DNA of 64,000 nucleotides, taken from NCBI RefSeq assembly GCF_900115395.1, contig NZ_FOWE01000005.1, forward strand, positions 62,001-126,000, written 5' to 3'. Shown piece by piece: positions 51,490-62,349 of the stretch. The notes beneath the pieces are model-generated. The model had not been told where the DNA came from, searched no databases, and was given only the letters and a program-made list of their open reading frames with translations. The stretch's first letter is position 1; each line of letters starts with the position of its first letter. This DNA comes from Geodermatophilus obscurus (GTDB lineage Bacteria > Actinomycetota > Actinomycetes > Mycobacteriales > Geodermatophilaceae). Position numbers and translations under genes: made by a program.

Positions 51490-53736
51490 GTGACCTCCGC
51501 CACGCCCCCCGACCGGTCCTCCCTCGACGCGCTGCCCCTCGAGACGAGGGCGGCGTTGCTGTCCGGGCAGGACTTCTGGTCCACGCCGGCGGTCGAGGAG
51601 GCCGGGCTGCCCTCGGTGGTGCTCACCGACGGCCCGCACGGGGTGCGCCGCCAGGAGGGGGACTTCGACCGGATCGGCCTCCTGCGGAGCGTCCCGGCCA
51701 CCTGCTTCCCCCCGGCGGTCGGCGTCGGGTCGAGCTGGGACCCGGACGTCGCCGAGCGGATCGGCGCCGCGGTCGGCCGGGAGGCCCGCGCGCTCGGCGT
51801 GCCCGTCGTCCTCGGCCCGGGCGTCAACATCAAGCGGTCCCCGCTGGGCGGGCGGAACTTCGAGTACTACTCCGAGGACCCGCTGCTCACCGGCGTGCTC
51901 GGCGCGGCCCACGTCCGCGGCCAGCAGGCGGAGGGGGTCGGCGCCTCGGTCAAGCACTTCGCGGCCAACAACCAGGAGACGCAGCGCATGCAGGTCAGCG
52001 CCGACGTCGACGAGCGCACGCTGCGCGAGATCTACCTGCCCGCCTTCGAGCGGATCGTCACCGAGGCGCGGCCGGCCACGGTCATGTGCGCCTACAACAG
52101 GCTCAACGGCGTCTACGCGTCGCAGAACCACTGGCTGCTCACCGAGGTGCTGCGCGAGGAGTGGGGCTTCGAGGGCGTCGTCGTCTCGGACTGGGGCGCC
52201 GTCGACGACCGGGTCGCGGCGCTGGCCGCCGGCCTGGACCTGCAGATGCCCGGCGACCACGGCGCGGGCAACCGGCTCGTCGTCGAGGCGGTCCGCGCCG
52301 GGGAGCTCGACGAGGCGCTCGTCGACCGCAGCGTGCGGCGGGTGGCCGCGCTCGCCGACCTGGTGACCGAGCCGACCGAGGCCTTCGACGCCGACGCCCA
52401 CCACGCGCTGGCCCGGGAACTGGCGGCGCAGTGCGCGGTGCTGCTGAAGAACGACGGCGGCGTGCTGCCGCTGGCGCCGGACGCCCGGGTCGCCGTCGTC
52501 GGGGAGTTCGCCCGCACGCCCCGCTGCCAGGGCGGCGGGAGCTCGAACGTCAACGCCACCCGCGTCGACGACGCGCTGACCGTCCTGGGGGAGGCGCTAC
52601 CCACCGTGTCCTCCGCCCCCGGTTTCTCCCTCGACGGCTCGGGCGACGCCGCCGCGCTGCGCGAGGAGGCCGTGGCGCTCGCCCGCGACGCCGACGTCGC
52701 CGTCGTCTTCGCCGGGCTGGCCGAGTCCGACGAGTCCGAGGGCTTCGACCGCACGACGATCGACCTGCCCGCCGTCCAGGTGGAGCTGATCCGCGCGGTG
52801 GCCGCGGCCGCCCCACGCACGGTCGTCGTCCTGTCCTCCGGCGGCATCGTGTCCCTGGAGGGCTGGCACGACGACGTCGACGCGATCCTGGCCGGGTTCC
52901 TGCTCGGCCAGGCCGGCGGCAGCGCGCTGGCCGACCTGCTCACCGGCGCGGTGAGCCCGTCCGGGCGGCTGGCCGAGTCGATCCCGCTCCGCCTGGAGGA
53001 CACCCCCAGCCACCTGAACTTCCCCGGCGAGCAGGGGCACGTCCGCTACGGCGAGGGCGTGATGGTCGGCTACCGCCACTACACGACCGTCGACCGGACG
53101 GTGCGGTACCCGTTCGGCCACGGGCTCGGCTACACGACCGTCGAGACCTCCGGCCTGCGGGTGACGGCGACCGGCGACGACACCGCCACCGTCGCGGTGA
53201 CCGTGACCAACACCGGCGAGCGGGCCGGTCGGCACGTGGTGCAGGTCTACGTCGCGACGACGGCCGGCCCGGTGCGCCGCCCGGCGCGGGAGCTGCGCGC
53301 GTTCACGAAGGTGCCGCTGGAGCCCGGGGAGTCGCGGACGGTGGAGCTGGCGCTGGACCGCCGCGCGTTCGCCTACTGGGACGTCCGCGAGGGCGGCTGG
53401 GTGGTGGCGCCGGGGGAGTACGCGGTGCAGGTCGGCGCGAGCGCCGCCGAGGTCCTGGCCGAGGAGACGCTGACCCTGGCGGGCGACACGGTCGTCCCCG
53501 AGCTCACGCTGGGGTCGTCGGTGGCCGAGTGGTTCGAGCACCCGGTCGTGGGGCCCCAGCTGCTCGAGGGCTTCCTCGCGTCCATGCCGGACGGCGCCGC
53601 CGAGATGCACGCCGGGATGCTGCAGATGATCGGGTCGATGCCGATGCGCCGGTTCGCCGCCGACTTCGGCGCCGCCATCCCGCCCGCCGAGCTCGACCGC
53701 CTGGTCGCCGTCGCCCGGGAGGCCCGAGCCGGCTGA
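51490..53736 (+). CDS. GH3 family beta-glucosidase
   Basis: 748 residues: N-terminal (alpha/beta)8 domain with nucleophile Asp234 in GVVVSDWGAV and the substrate-binding KHFAANNQETQR segment; alpha/beta sandwich with AQCAVLLKNDGGVLPL; C-terminal fibronectin-III-like domain (VTVTNTGERAGRHVVQVYV). No signal peptide. It hydrolyses beta-glucosides (or beta-xylosides) delivered by the importer, for example the glucose exposed after rhamnose removal from rutinosides. The GTG at 51490 is chosen for its 7-nt spacing from CAGGA; GTG 51487 is also possible. Confidence 0.9.
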   Translation: MTSATPPDRSSLDALPLETRAALLSGQDFWSTPAVEEAGLPSVVLTDGPHGVRRQEGDFDRIGLLRSVPATCFPPAVGVGSSWDPDVAERIGAAVGREARALGVPVVLGPGVNIKRSPLGGRNFEYYSEDPLLTGVLGAAHVRGQQAEGVGASVKHFAANNQETQRMQVSADVDERTLREIYLPAFERIVTEARPATVMCAYNRLNGVYASQNHWLLTEVLREEWGFEGVVVSDWGAVDDRVAALAAGLDLQMPGDHGAGNRLVVEAVRAGELDEALVDRSVRRVAALADLVTEPTEAFDADAHHALARELAAQCAVLLKNDGGVLPLAPDARVAVVGEFARTPRCQGGGSSNVNATRVDDALTVLGEALPTVSSAPGFSLDGSGDAAALREEAVALARDADVAVVFAGLAESDESEGFDRTTIDLPAVQVELIRAVAAAAPRTVVVLSSGGIVSLEGWHDDVDAILAGFLLGQAGGSALADLLTGAVSPSGRLAESIPLRLEDTPSHLNFPGEQGHVRYGEGVMVGYRHYTTVDRTVRYPFGHGLGYTTVETSGLRVTATGDDTATVAVTVTNTGERAGRHVVQVYVATTAGPVRRPARELRAFTKVPLEPGESRTVELALDRRAFAYWDVREGGWVVAPGEYAVQVGASAAEVLAEETLTLAGDTVVPELTLGSSVAEWFEHPVVGPQLLEGFLASMPDGAAEMHAGMLQMIGSMPMRRFAADFGAAIPPAELDRLVAVAREARAG

Positions 53737-53750
53737 CCACCCGACCGTGC

Positions 53751-53779
53751 CCGCGGATCTGCCCGGTGCAGATCCGCGG
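53751..53779. terminator. Bidirectional terminator hairpin with a recurrent sequence
   Basis: CCGCGGATCTGC and its exact complement form a 12-bp stem with a 5-nt loop between the convergent GH3 and uxuB-like genes. The right arm plus its flank (GCAGATCCGCGGAAGTGCAC) recurs in the hairpin at 63530-63578. Confidence 0.75.
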
Positions 53780-53800
53780 AAGTGCACGGAGGGACGGCGG

Positions 53801-55168
53801 TCAGCGGCGGCCGGACAGCTCTCCGGCGCGGCTCCGCACGGCGGCCACGAGTTCCGCGTCGTCGGCGAGTGCGGGATCCAGGGTGGCCAGGACGGCGGGG
53901 ACGGCCTCGGCCGGCGGCCGACCGCCGAGGGCCCGGAGCTCGTCGGCGCGGAGGTCGCGCACCGGTGCACCGGTACCGCGCAGGTGCAGCAGCCACGCGG
54001 CCAGGACGGTGACCGCGACGTCGGGAAGCCGGCCGGCGGCCCGCTCCGCGCGGAGGACCGGCAGCAGACGGACGGGGAGCTTCTGCGAGCCGTCGCCGGC
54101 GATCTGCGCCAGCGCGTGGCGCATCCGCGGGTTGGCGAAGCGCTCGATCAGCGCCGCGCAGTACTCCTCCGCCCGCTCGCGGCCGAGGAGCAGGTGGGGT
54201 GTGCACAGCGCCCACCACCGCTGCAGCAGGTCGAGGCAGTGCGGGTCGCGCACCGCCTCGTCGACGGTGGCGTGCCCGCGCTGCGACCCCACGTAGGCCA
54301 GCAGGGAGTGCCCGCCGTTGAGCAGCCACAGCTTGCGCTGCTCGTAGGGCGTCACGTCGTCGGTCACCACCGCGCCGGCGGTCTCCCACGCGGGCCGGCC
54401 ACCCGGGAAGGCCCCCGAGACGACCCACTCGCTGAACGGCTCGGTCACCACGGGGGCCGCGTCGTCCACCCCGGTGGCGGCCAGGACGGCGGCGCGGTCG
54501 GCGTCGGTCGGGGCGGGGGTGATCCGGTCGACCATCGTGGTGGCCGTCGAGACGGCGGCGTCGAGCCAGGGGAGCAGCGAGGGGTCGACGGCCCCGGCCA
54601 GGTCGCGCAGGACGCGGTCGAGCACCCGTCCGTTCTCCGGCAGGTTGTCGCAGGGGACGAGCGCGAGGGCGCCGGCGTCCGCGGCGCGGCGGGCGAGCAG
54701 CCCGGCCACGATGCGCGCGGGAGCCGTGACGACGGGCGCGCGCGGGTCCTCCCGCAGTGCGGCGACGTCGCGGACCACGGCCGGGTGTGCGGAGTCCAGC
54801 CCGCCGCCGGGCGCCCGCAGGTACCCGGCCTCGGTGACGGTCGTGGTCAGCACCCGGACGTCGGGCGAGGCGACGGCGCCCAGCCACGCGTCGTGGTCCC
54901 CGCCGGGGACGGCCCGGGCGAGGGAGCCGACGGTGGCGAAGGCGTCGCCGTCGGCCCCGCGGGTGACCAGCGTGTAGAGCCCGTCCTGGGCGGAGAGGGC
55001 CTCGGCGAGGTCCGGACGACGCCCGGTGAAGGCGGCGATGCCCCACCCGTCGCCGTCGGCCGCGCGGTCGGTGTACCAGGCCTGGTGGGCGCGGGAGAAC
55101 GCGCCGAGGCCCAGGTGGACGACGCGGACGGGCGGCGGTGGCGCGCTGCGGCGCAGGCGGGCGGTCAC
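53801..55168 (-). CDS. uxuB: Mannitol dehydrogenase-family uronate reductase (fructuronate/tagaturonate reductase)
   Basis: 455 residues of the long-chain polyol dehydrogenase family. N-terminal Rossmann start VRVVHLGLGAFSRAHQAWYTD, cofactor region VTEAGYL, and the C-terminal catalytic motif RKLWLLNGGHSLLAYVG with the Lys/Asn/His set. Family members reduce D-fructuronate to D-mannonate (UxuB) or D-tagaturonate to D-altronate (UxaB). The clear beta-glucuronidase in the same regulon favours fructuronate reductase, but this is inferred. GTG start overlapping the uxaC stop (GTGA), so it is the second gene of that operon. Confidence 0.85.
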   Translation of the reverse strand: MTARLRRSAPPPPVRVVHLGLGAFSRAHQAWYTDRAADGDGWGIAAFTGRRPDLAEALSAQDGLYTLVTRGADGDAFATVGSLARAVPGGDHDAWLGAVASPDVRVLTTTVTEAGYLRAPGGGLDSAHPAVVRDVAALREDPRAPVVTAPARIVAGLLARRAADAGALALVPCDNLPENGRVLDRVLRDLAGAVDPSLLPWLDAAVSTATTMVDRITPAPTDADRAAVLAATGVDDAAPVVTEPFSEWVVSGAFPGGRPAWETAGAVVTDDVTPYEQRKLWLLNGGHSLLAYVGSQRGHATVDEAVRDPHCLDLLQRWWALCTPHLLLGRERAEEYCAALIERFANPRMRHALAQIAGDGSQKLPVRLLPVLRAERAAGRLPDVAVTVLAAWLLHLRGTGAPVRDLRADELRALGGRPPAEAVPAVLATLDPALADDAELVAAVRSRAGELSGRR

Positions 55169-56577
55169 AGCTTGAACACCTCGCGCGGGCGGCCGGCGAC
55201 CAGGTCGACGGCGGTCTCGAGCGCCTCGTCCTCGTCCAGGACGTGCTCGGCGACGAGCTGGGCCAGGGAGCCGCTGTCCAGCCGGCGGGACATGTCGTGG
55301 CGGGCGGGGATCGAGCAGAAGGCCCGGGTGTCGTCGATGAACCCCGAGGTCCGGCGGAACCCGGCGGACTCCGTGACCGCGCGGCGGAACCGGCGGACCG
55401 CCTCGGGGGCGTCGAGGAACCACCACGGTGCCCCGACGTAGACCGACGGGTAGAAGCCGGCGAGCGGTCCGAGCTCGCGGGAGAACACGGTCTCGTCGAG
55501 CGTGAAGAGCACCAGGTGCAGCGCCGGGTGGGTGCCGAAGCGCTCCAGCAGCGGCCGCAGGGGGTCGGTGAACTCGGTCCGCAGCGGGATGTCGTGCCCG
55601 GTGTCCGGCCCGAAGCGCTCGGCCGTGGGGGAGTGGTGGTTGCGCCGGACGCCGGGGTGCAGCGTCATCACCAGCCCGTCGTCGCACGACATCCGGGCCA
55701 TCTCCAGCAGCATGTGCCGGCGCAGCGCGACGCACTCCGCCCGCGTCGCCGTCCCGGCCAGCGCCGCGCGGTAGCCGCGCTCGGGGTCGTCCAGCGGCTC
55801 GGTGCCGACGTCCTCGTGGCTGTGGTCGGCCGAGGTCGCCCCGTGCGCGCGGAAGTGCTCGCGGCGCCGCTCCATCGCGGCCACCCAGCCGGCGTAGCTG
55901 CCGGTGTCGACGCCGCTCACCTCGCCCAGTCGGGCGACGGCGTCGGCCCAGCCGGGGGCCGCGGCCTCGAGGTACCGGTCGGGGCGGAAGGTCGGGACGA
56001 CGCGGCCGGGGAAGGACGGGTCGGCGGCCAGTCCCGCGTGCGCGGCGAGGTCGTCGCACGGGTCGTCGGTGGTGGCGAGGACCTCGATGCCGAAGCGCTC
56101 GAACAGCGCCCGCGGGCGGTAGGCGTCCTTGGTCAGCCGCTCGGCGACCCGGTCGTAGACGTCGTCCGCCGTCGCGGCCGAGGGGCGGACCGTCACGTCG
56201 AAGACCTCGGCGAGCGCCGACTCGAGCCAGTAGCGGCTGGGCGTGCCGGCGAACACCGGCCAGTGCTCGCACAGCCGTCGCCACACCGCGCGTGCCTCCG
56301 CCTCCGGCAGCGGCCCGTGGCCGACGCCCAGGTCGGACAGGGACACCCCGTTCGCGTGCAGCAGCCGGGTGACGTAGTGGTCGGGGGTCACGAACAGGGC
56401 GGCCGGGTCGGAGAACGGGACGTCGTCGGCCAGCGTTCGAGGGTCCACGTGCCCGTGCGGCGAGAGGATCGGCAGGTCCCGCACGGCGTCGTAGAGGCGG
56501 CGCGCGATCGAGCGGACACCGGGCTCTGCCGGCAGCAGCCGGTCGGGGTGCGGCGCGAGGGCGCCGGGGGCTGGCAT
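55165..56577 (-). CDS. uxaC: Glucuronate (uronate) isomerase
   Basis: 470 residues, the same as E. coli UxaC. It belongs to the amidohydrolase-fold uronate isomerase family: PILSPHGHVDP metal-binding His pair near the N-terminus, TTDDPCDDL, RPDRYLEAAAPGW, LHPGVRRNHH and TRAFCSIPARHDMSRR at the C-terminus. It converts D-glucuronate to D-fructuronate (and galacturonate to tagaturonate). The ATG at 56577 gives the family length; an ATG three codons upstream is equally possible because neither has a strong ribosome binding site. A LacI-type operator lies 31 nt upstream. Confidence 0.92.
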   Translation of the reverse strand: MPAPGALAPHPDRLLPAEPGVRSIARRLYDAVRDLPILSPHGHVDPRTLADDVPFSDPAALFVTPDHYVTRLLHANGVSLSDLGVGHGPLPEAEARAVWRRLCEHWPVFAGTPSRYWLESALAEVFDVTVRPSAATADDVYDRVAERLTKDAYRPRALFERFGIEVLATTDDPCDDLAAHAGLAADPSFPGRVVPTFRPDRYLEAAAPGWADAVARLGEVSGVDTGSYAGWVAAMERRREHFRAHGATSADHSHEDVGTEPLDDPERGYRAALAGTATRAECVALRRHMLLEMARMSCDDGLVMTLHPGVRRNHHSPTAERFGPDTGHDIPLRTEFTDPLRPLLERFGTHPALHLVLFTLDETVFSRELGPLAGFYPSVYVGAPWWFLDAPEAVRRFRRAVTESAGFRRTSGFIDDTRAFCSIPARHDMSRRLDSGSLAQLVAEHVLDEDEALETAVDLVAGRPREVFKL

Positions 56578-56607
56578 GCCCGTCATGCTGGGTGTTGCGC
56601 GGATCAC

Positions 56608-56625
56608 GCGGCAATCGGTTGCCGC
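56608..56625. promoter_or_regulatory. LacI-type operator in the uxaC/larA divergent promoter
   Basis: GCGGCAATCGGTTGCCGC has 7-bp arms and a central CG, matching GGCAANCGNTTGCC shared with the site at 59031. It lies between the divergent uxaC and larA starts and is the likely target of the LacI regulator encoded at 57934-59004. Confidence 0.7.
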
Positions 56626-56710
56626 GAGTTGTCGCCACGCGCCCGTCCCGGTTGCCACATGTTCCCGTGGCACCTTGTCGCCCGGACGTCGTCCGGCGGA
56701 GGGTGGGCGC

Positions 56711-58000
56711 GTGACGACCACCGTCGACCCCGTCGTCGACCTCCCGACCACCGCCGCGCTCGTCGGCGGACCCGATTCGGTCCTGACCGACGCGCAGGTG
56801 ACCGCCTTCGTCCGGGAGCAACTGGCCGCGCACGACCTCGACGGCCGCAGCGTCTGCATCGTGGTGCCGGACGCCACCCGCAGCTGCCCGCTGCCGCTGC
56901 TCCTGTCCGCGGTGCACGGCGCGCTGACCGGCCGGGCGAGCCGGATGACGGTGCTGATCGCGCTGGGCACGCACGCCCCGATGACGGAGGCGCAGCTGGC
57001 GCGTCACCTGGGTTACCCGGCCGGTGACCTGGCCGTGCGCTATCCCGGGACGACCGTGCTCAACCACGAGTGGGACGACCCGGAGACGTTCGTGTCGCTC
57101 GGCCGGATCCCCGCCGAACGGGTGGCGGAGCTCTCCGAGGGCCGGCTGCACGAGGGCGTCGACGTCCGCCTCAACCGTGCCGTGGTCGAGCACGACGTCG
57201 CGCTCGTCGTCGGGCCCGTCTTCCCGCACGAGGTGGTCGGTTTCTCGGGCGGCAACAAGTACTTCTTCCCGGGCGTCGCCGGCCAGGAGATCATCGACCT
57301 GTCGCACTGGCTGGGTGCGCTCATCACCAGCGCCGACATCATCGGCACCCGCGGCACCACTCCCGTCCGCGCGCTGATCGACGAGGCCGCGGCGCTCGTG
57401 CCGGCGCAGAAGCTGGCGCTCTGCGTCGTCGCGCAGTCCGGCAGCGGTGCCCTGCACGCCGCCGCCTTCGGGGACCCGCAGGCCGCGTGGTCAGCGGCGG
57501 CCGACGTCTCGGCCCAGACCCACGTCCGGTACCTGGACGCCCCGGTGCGCCGGGTGCTGTCGGTCGTCCCCGAGAAGTACGACGACATGTGGACCGCGGC
57601 CAAGGGCTTCTACAAGGTCGAGCCGGTGGTCGCCGACGGCGGCGAGGTGGTGCTCTACGCGCCGCACATCACGCAGATCTCGGCCGTGCACCCGGAGATC
57701 GAGCAGATCGGGTACCACTGCCGCGACTGGTTCGTGGGGCAGTGGGAGCAGTACCGGCACCTGCACTGGGGCGTCCTGGCGCACTCCACCCACCTGCGCG
57801 GCGCCGGCACCTGGGACGCCGAGCACGGCGAGCGCTGCCGGGTGCGCGTGGTCCTCGCGACCGGCATCCCGGAGGACGTCGTCCGGGTCGCCGCCCTCGA
57901 GTACCTCGATCCCGCCGACGTCGACCTCGCGGCCTACCGCGCGGACCCGGACACCCTCGTCGTCCCCGAGGCCGGGGAGGTCCTCTTCCGCCTGCGCTGA
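56711..58000 (+). CDS. LarA-family nickel-pincer-nucleotide racemase/epimerase (candidate sugar-acid 2-epimerase)
   Basis: 429 residues, close to lactate racemase LarA (424). Key LarA positions are recognisable: Asp54 and Arg57 in VVPDATR, His88 in GTHAPM, His173 in FPHEVVGFSGG, Lys183 in GGNKYF (the NPN-binding lysine, Lys184 in L. plantarum), His199 in LSHW and Lys298 in AAKGFYK. larE, larB and larC for the Ni-pincer cofactor lie just downstream. The position opposite uxaC-uxuB under a shared LacI operator suggests a uronate-pathway acid such as mannonate/gluconate rather than lactate. The GTG follows GGAGGG with 7-nt spacing. Confidence 0.85.
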   Translation: MTTTVDPVVDLPTTAALVGGPDSVLTDAQVTAFVREQLAAHDLDGRSVCIVVPDATRSCPLPLLLSAVHGALTGRASRMTVLIALGTHAPMTEAQLARHLGYPAGDLAVRYPGTTVLNHEWDDPETFVSLGRIPAERVAELSEGRLHEGVDVRLNRAVVEHDVALVVGPVFPHEVVGFSGGNKYFFPGVAGQEIIDLSHWLGALITSADIIGTRGTTPVRALIDEAAALVPAQKLALCVVAQSGSGALHAAAFGDPQAAWSAAADVSAQTHVRYLDAPVRRVLSVVPEKYDDMWTAAKGFYKVEPVVADGGEVVLYAPHITQISAVHPEIEQIGYHCRDWFVGQWEQYRHLHWGVLAHSTHLRGAGTWDAEHGERCRVRVVLATGIPEDVVRVAALEYLDPADVDLAAYRADPDTLVVPEAGEVLFRLR

Positions 58001-59004
58001 GCGGTGGAGCCCCGCACCACGAGGCGGACCGGCAGGACCAGGGGCGCACCGGTGTGGCCCGCCGCGCCCTGCACCATCGCCAGCAGGTGCCGGACGGCGG
58101 TCGTGCCCTCGGCGCGCAGCGGAGCGGCCACGGTGGTGAGGCCGGGGGTCACCAGGGCGGCGGCGTCGATGTCGTCGAAGCCGGCCACGCTCACGTCCCG
58201 CGGGACGCGCAGCCCCTGGGCGGTGAGTCCGCGCAGGAGCCCGATGGCCTGCTGGTCGTTGTAGGCCACGACCGCGGTGGCCGACCGACCGCGCAGCTCC
58301 CCGGCGGCCCGCAGACCCCCGGGCACGTCGGGCGTGCACGGGCCGTGCCGGCGTACCTGCAGGCCGAGGTCGGCGGCCGCCTCGCGCAGCGCGGTCCACC
58401 GGGCGCCGTCGGCCCACGACGCCTCCGGACCGGCGACGTAGGCGAGCGACTCGTGCCCGAGCCCCGCCAGGTGCTCGGCCACCAGCCGCGCGCCCCGCTC
58501 GTTGTCGGTCACCACGCAGGGCACGTCGACGACGGCCCGGTTGAGCACGACGACGGGCTTCTGCTTGGCGAGCATCCGGATGGCCGAGTCCGACATCCGC
58601 GACCCGGCCAGCACCACCCCGTCGACGACGGACAGGATCCGCTCCAGCGAGGCGCGCTCGCGGACCCCCGACTCCTGGGCGTCGGCGAGCAGCACGGTGT
58701 ACCCGGCGTCCCCCGCCGCGGCCTGCGCACCCCGGATGACCTCCGCGAAGACCGGGTTGGTCACGTCGGGCACGGCCAGCGCCAGCATGTGCGTGCGGGT
58801 GGTCACGAGTGCCCGCGCCAGCGGGTTGGTCCGGTAGCCGAGCCGGCCGGCCGCCTCCCGGATCCGCTCGGCCGTCGCGGCGTTCACCCGGCCCGGCCGC
58901 GAAAAGGCGCGGGAGACGGTCGAGGCGGCGACACCGGCCTCGCGGGCGACGTCGTAGATGGTCACCGGGCGACTCGGGGACGGTCCGCCCTCGGTGCGGG
59001 ACAC
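57934..59004 (-). CDS. LacI-family regulator of the glucuronide/uronate module
   Basis: 356 residues. HTH VTIYDVAREAGVAASTVSRAFSRPGRVNAATAERIREAAGRLGY, then a ligand-binding domain (LALAVPDVTNPVFAEVIRGAQ, VAGFDDIDAAALVTPGLTTV). The GTG at 59004 is chosen because GGAAGGGGGA lies 6 nt upstream. The C-terminal ~25 residues (Arg/Ser-rich) run 67 nt into the 3' end of larA on the opposite strand. Two operators with a shared consensus, 27 nt upstream of this gene and in the uxaC/larA promoter, make it the probable local repressor. The inducer may be a uronate or aldonate. Confidence 0.9.
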   Translation of the reverse strand: MSRTEGGPSPSRPVTIYDVAREAGVAASTVSRAFSRPGRVNAATAERIREAAGRLGYRTNPLARALVTTRTHMLALAVPDVTNPVFAEVIRGAQAAAGDAGYTVLLADAQESGVRERASLERILSVVDGVVLAGSRMSDSAIRMLAKQKPVVVLNRAVVDVPCVVTDNERGARLVAEHLAGLGHESLAYVAGPEASWADGARWTALREAAADLGLQVRRHGPCTPDVPGGLRAAGELRGRSATAVVAYNDQQAIGLLRGLTAQGLRVPRDVSVAGFDDIDAAALVTPGLTTVAAPLRAEGTTAVRHLLAMVQGAAGHTGAPLVLPVRLVVRGSTAQRRRKRTSPASGTTRVSGSAR

Positions 59005-59030
59005 CTGCCGTCCCCCTTCCAACAACACAT

Positions 59031-59044
59031 GGCAACCGATTGCC
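59031..59044. promoter_or_regulatory. LacI-type operator in the lacI/uidA divergent promoter
   Basis: GGCAACCGATTGCC fits GGCAANCGNTTGCC exactly, with 5-bp arms and a central CG. It sits 27 nt before the regulator start and 32 nt before the uidA start, so it can control both. Confidence 0.7.
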
Positions 59045-59063
59045 TCGGCTCCGGCCAGTGTGA

Positions 59064-61668
<2,605 letters not shown>

Positions 61669-61672
<4 letters not shown>

Positions 61673-62349
61673 ACGACCCCGGCTACACCGACCTCGGGTT
61701 CGCGAAGGTCGACACCGACCGGCTGCGCCGGACCGGCGACCCCGAGGTCGTGTTCGGGCAGGGCAAGACCCCCGACGAGGTCGTGGCGATCGTCGCGACG
61801 CTCGCCGCGGCGTCCGGGGACCGGCCGGTGCTCGTGACCCGCGCCGGCCCGCGGACCGTCGCCGCCCTCCTCGACCGGTGGCCGGACGCCACCGTCGACG
61901 GGACCACGGTCGTGGTGGGCGCCTTCGCACCGCCCGCAGGCACCGTCGCGGTCGTCAGCGCCGGCACCTCGGACGCACCCGTGGCCGCGGAGGCCGCGCT
62001 CACCGTCCGCGCCTGCGGGGCCGGCGTCGTCCGGGTGACCGACGTCGGGGTGGCCGGCCTGCACCGGGTGCTCGCCGCCCGGCCGGTGCTCGACGACGCG
62101 GACGTGGTCGTCGTCGTGGCCGGCATGGAGGGGGCGCTGCCGAGCGTCGTCGGCGGGCTGGTCGGGACGCCGGTGGTCGCGGTGCCCACCAGCGTCGGCT
62201 ACGGCGCCAGCTTCGGCGGGCTGTCCGCGCTGCTCGGCATGCTCAACTCCTGCGCGCCCGGCGTGGTGGTCTGCAACATCGACAACGGCTTCGGGGCAGG
62301 GGTCTTCGCCGCCCGGGTCGCGCGCAGCATCGCCGGCGGGCGACCGTGA
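61669..62349 (+). CDS. larB: LarB, nickel-pincer cofactor biosynthesis carboxylase/hydrolase
   Basis: 226 residues with the PurE-like AIR carboxylase domain: FGQGKTPDEVVAIV, VVSAGTSDAPVAAEAALT, VVVVVAGMEGALPSVVGGLV and VPTSVGYGASFGGLSALLGMLNSCAPGV. LarB carboxylates nicotinic acid adenine dinucleotide and releases AMP, the first step of NPN synthesis. It overlaps larE and larC by 4 nt (GTGA) on each side. Confidence 0.93.

Noticed and set aside
53801..57457. A single 1218-codon frame covering uxuB, uxaC and part of larA
   Set aside because: Only the uxuB segment is real in this frame; uxaC and larA are read in other frames with full catalytic motifs.
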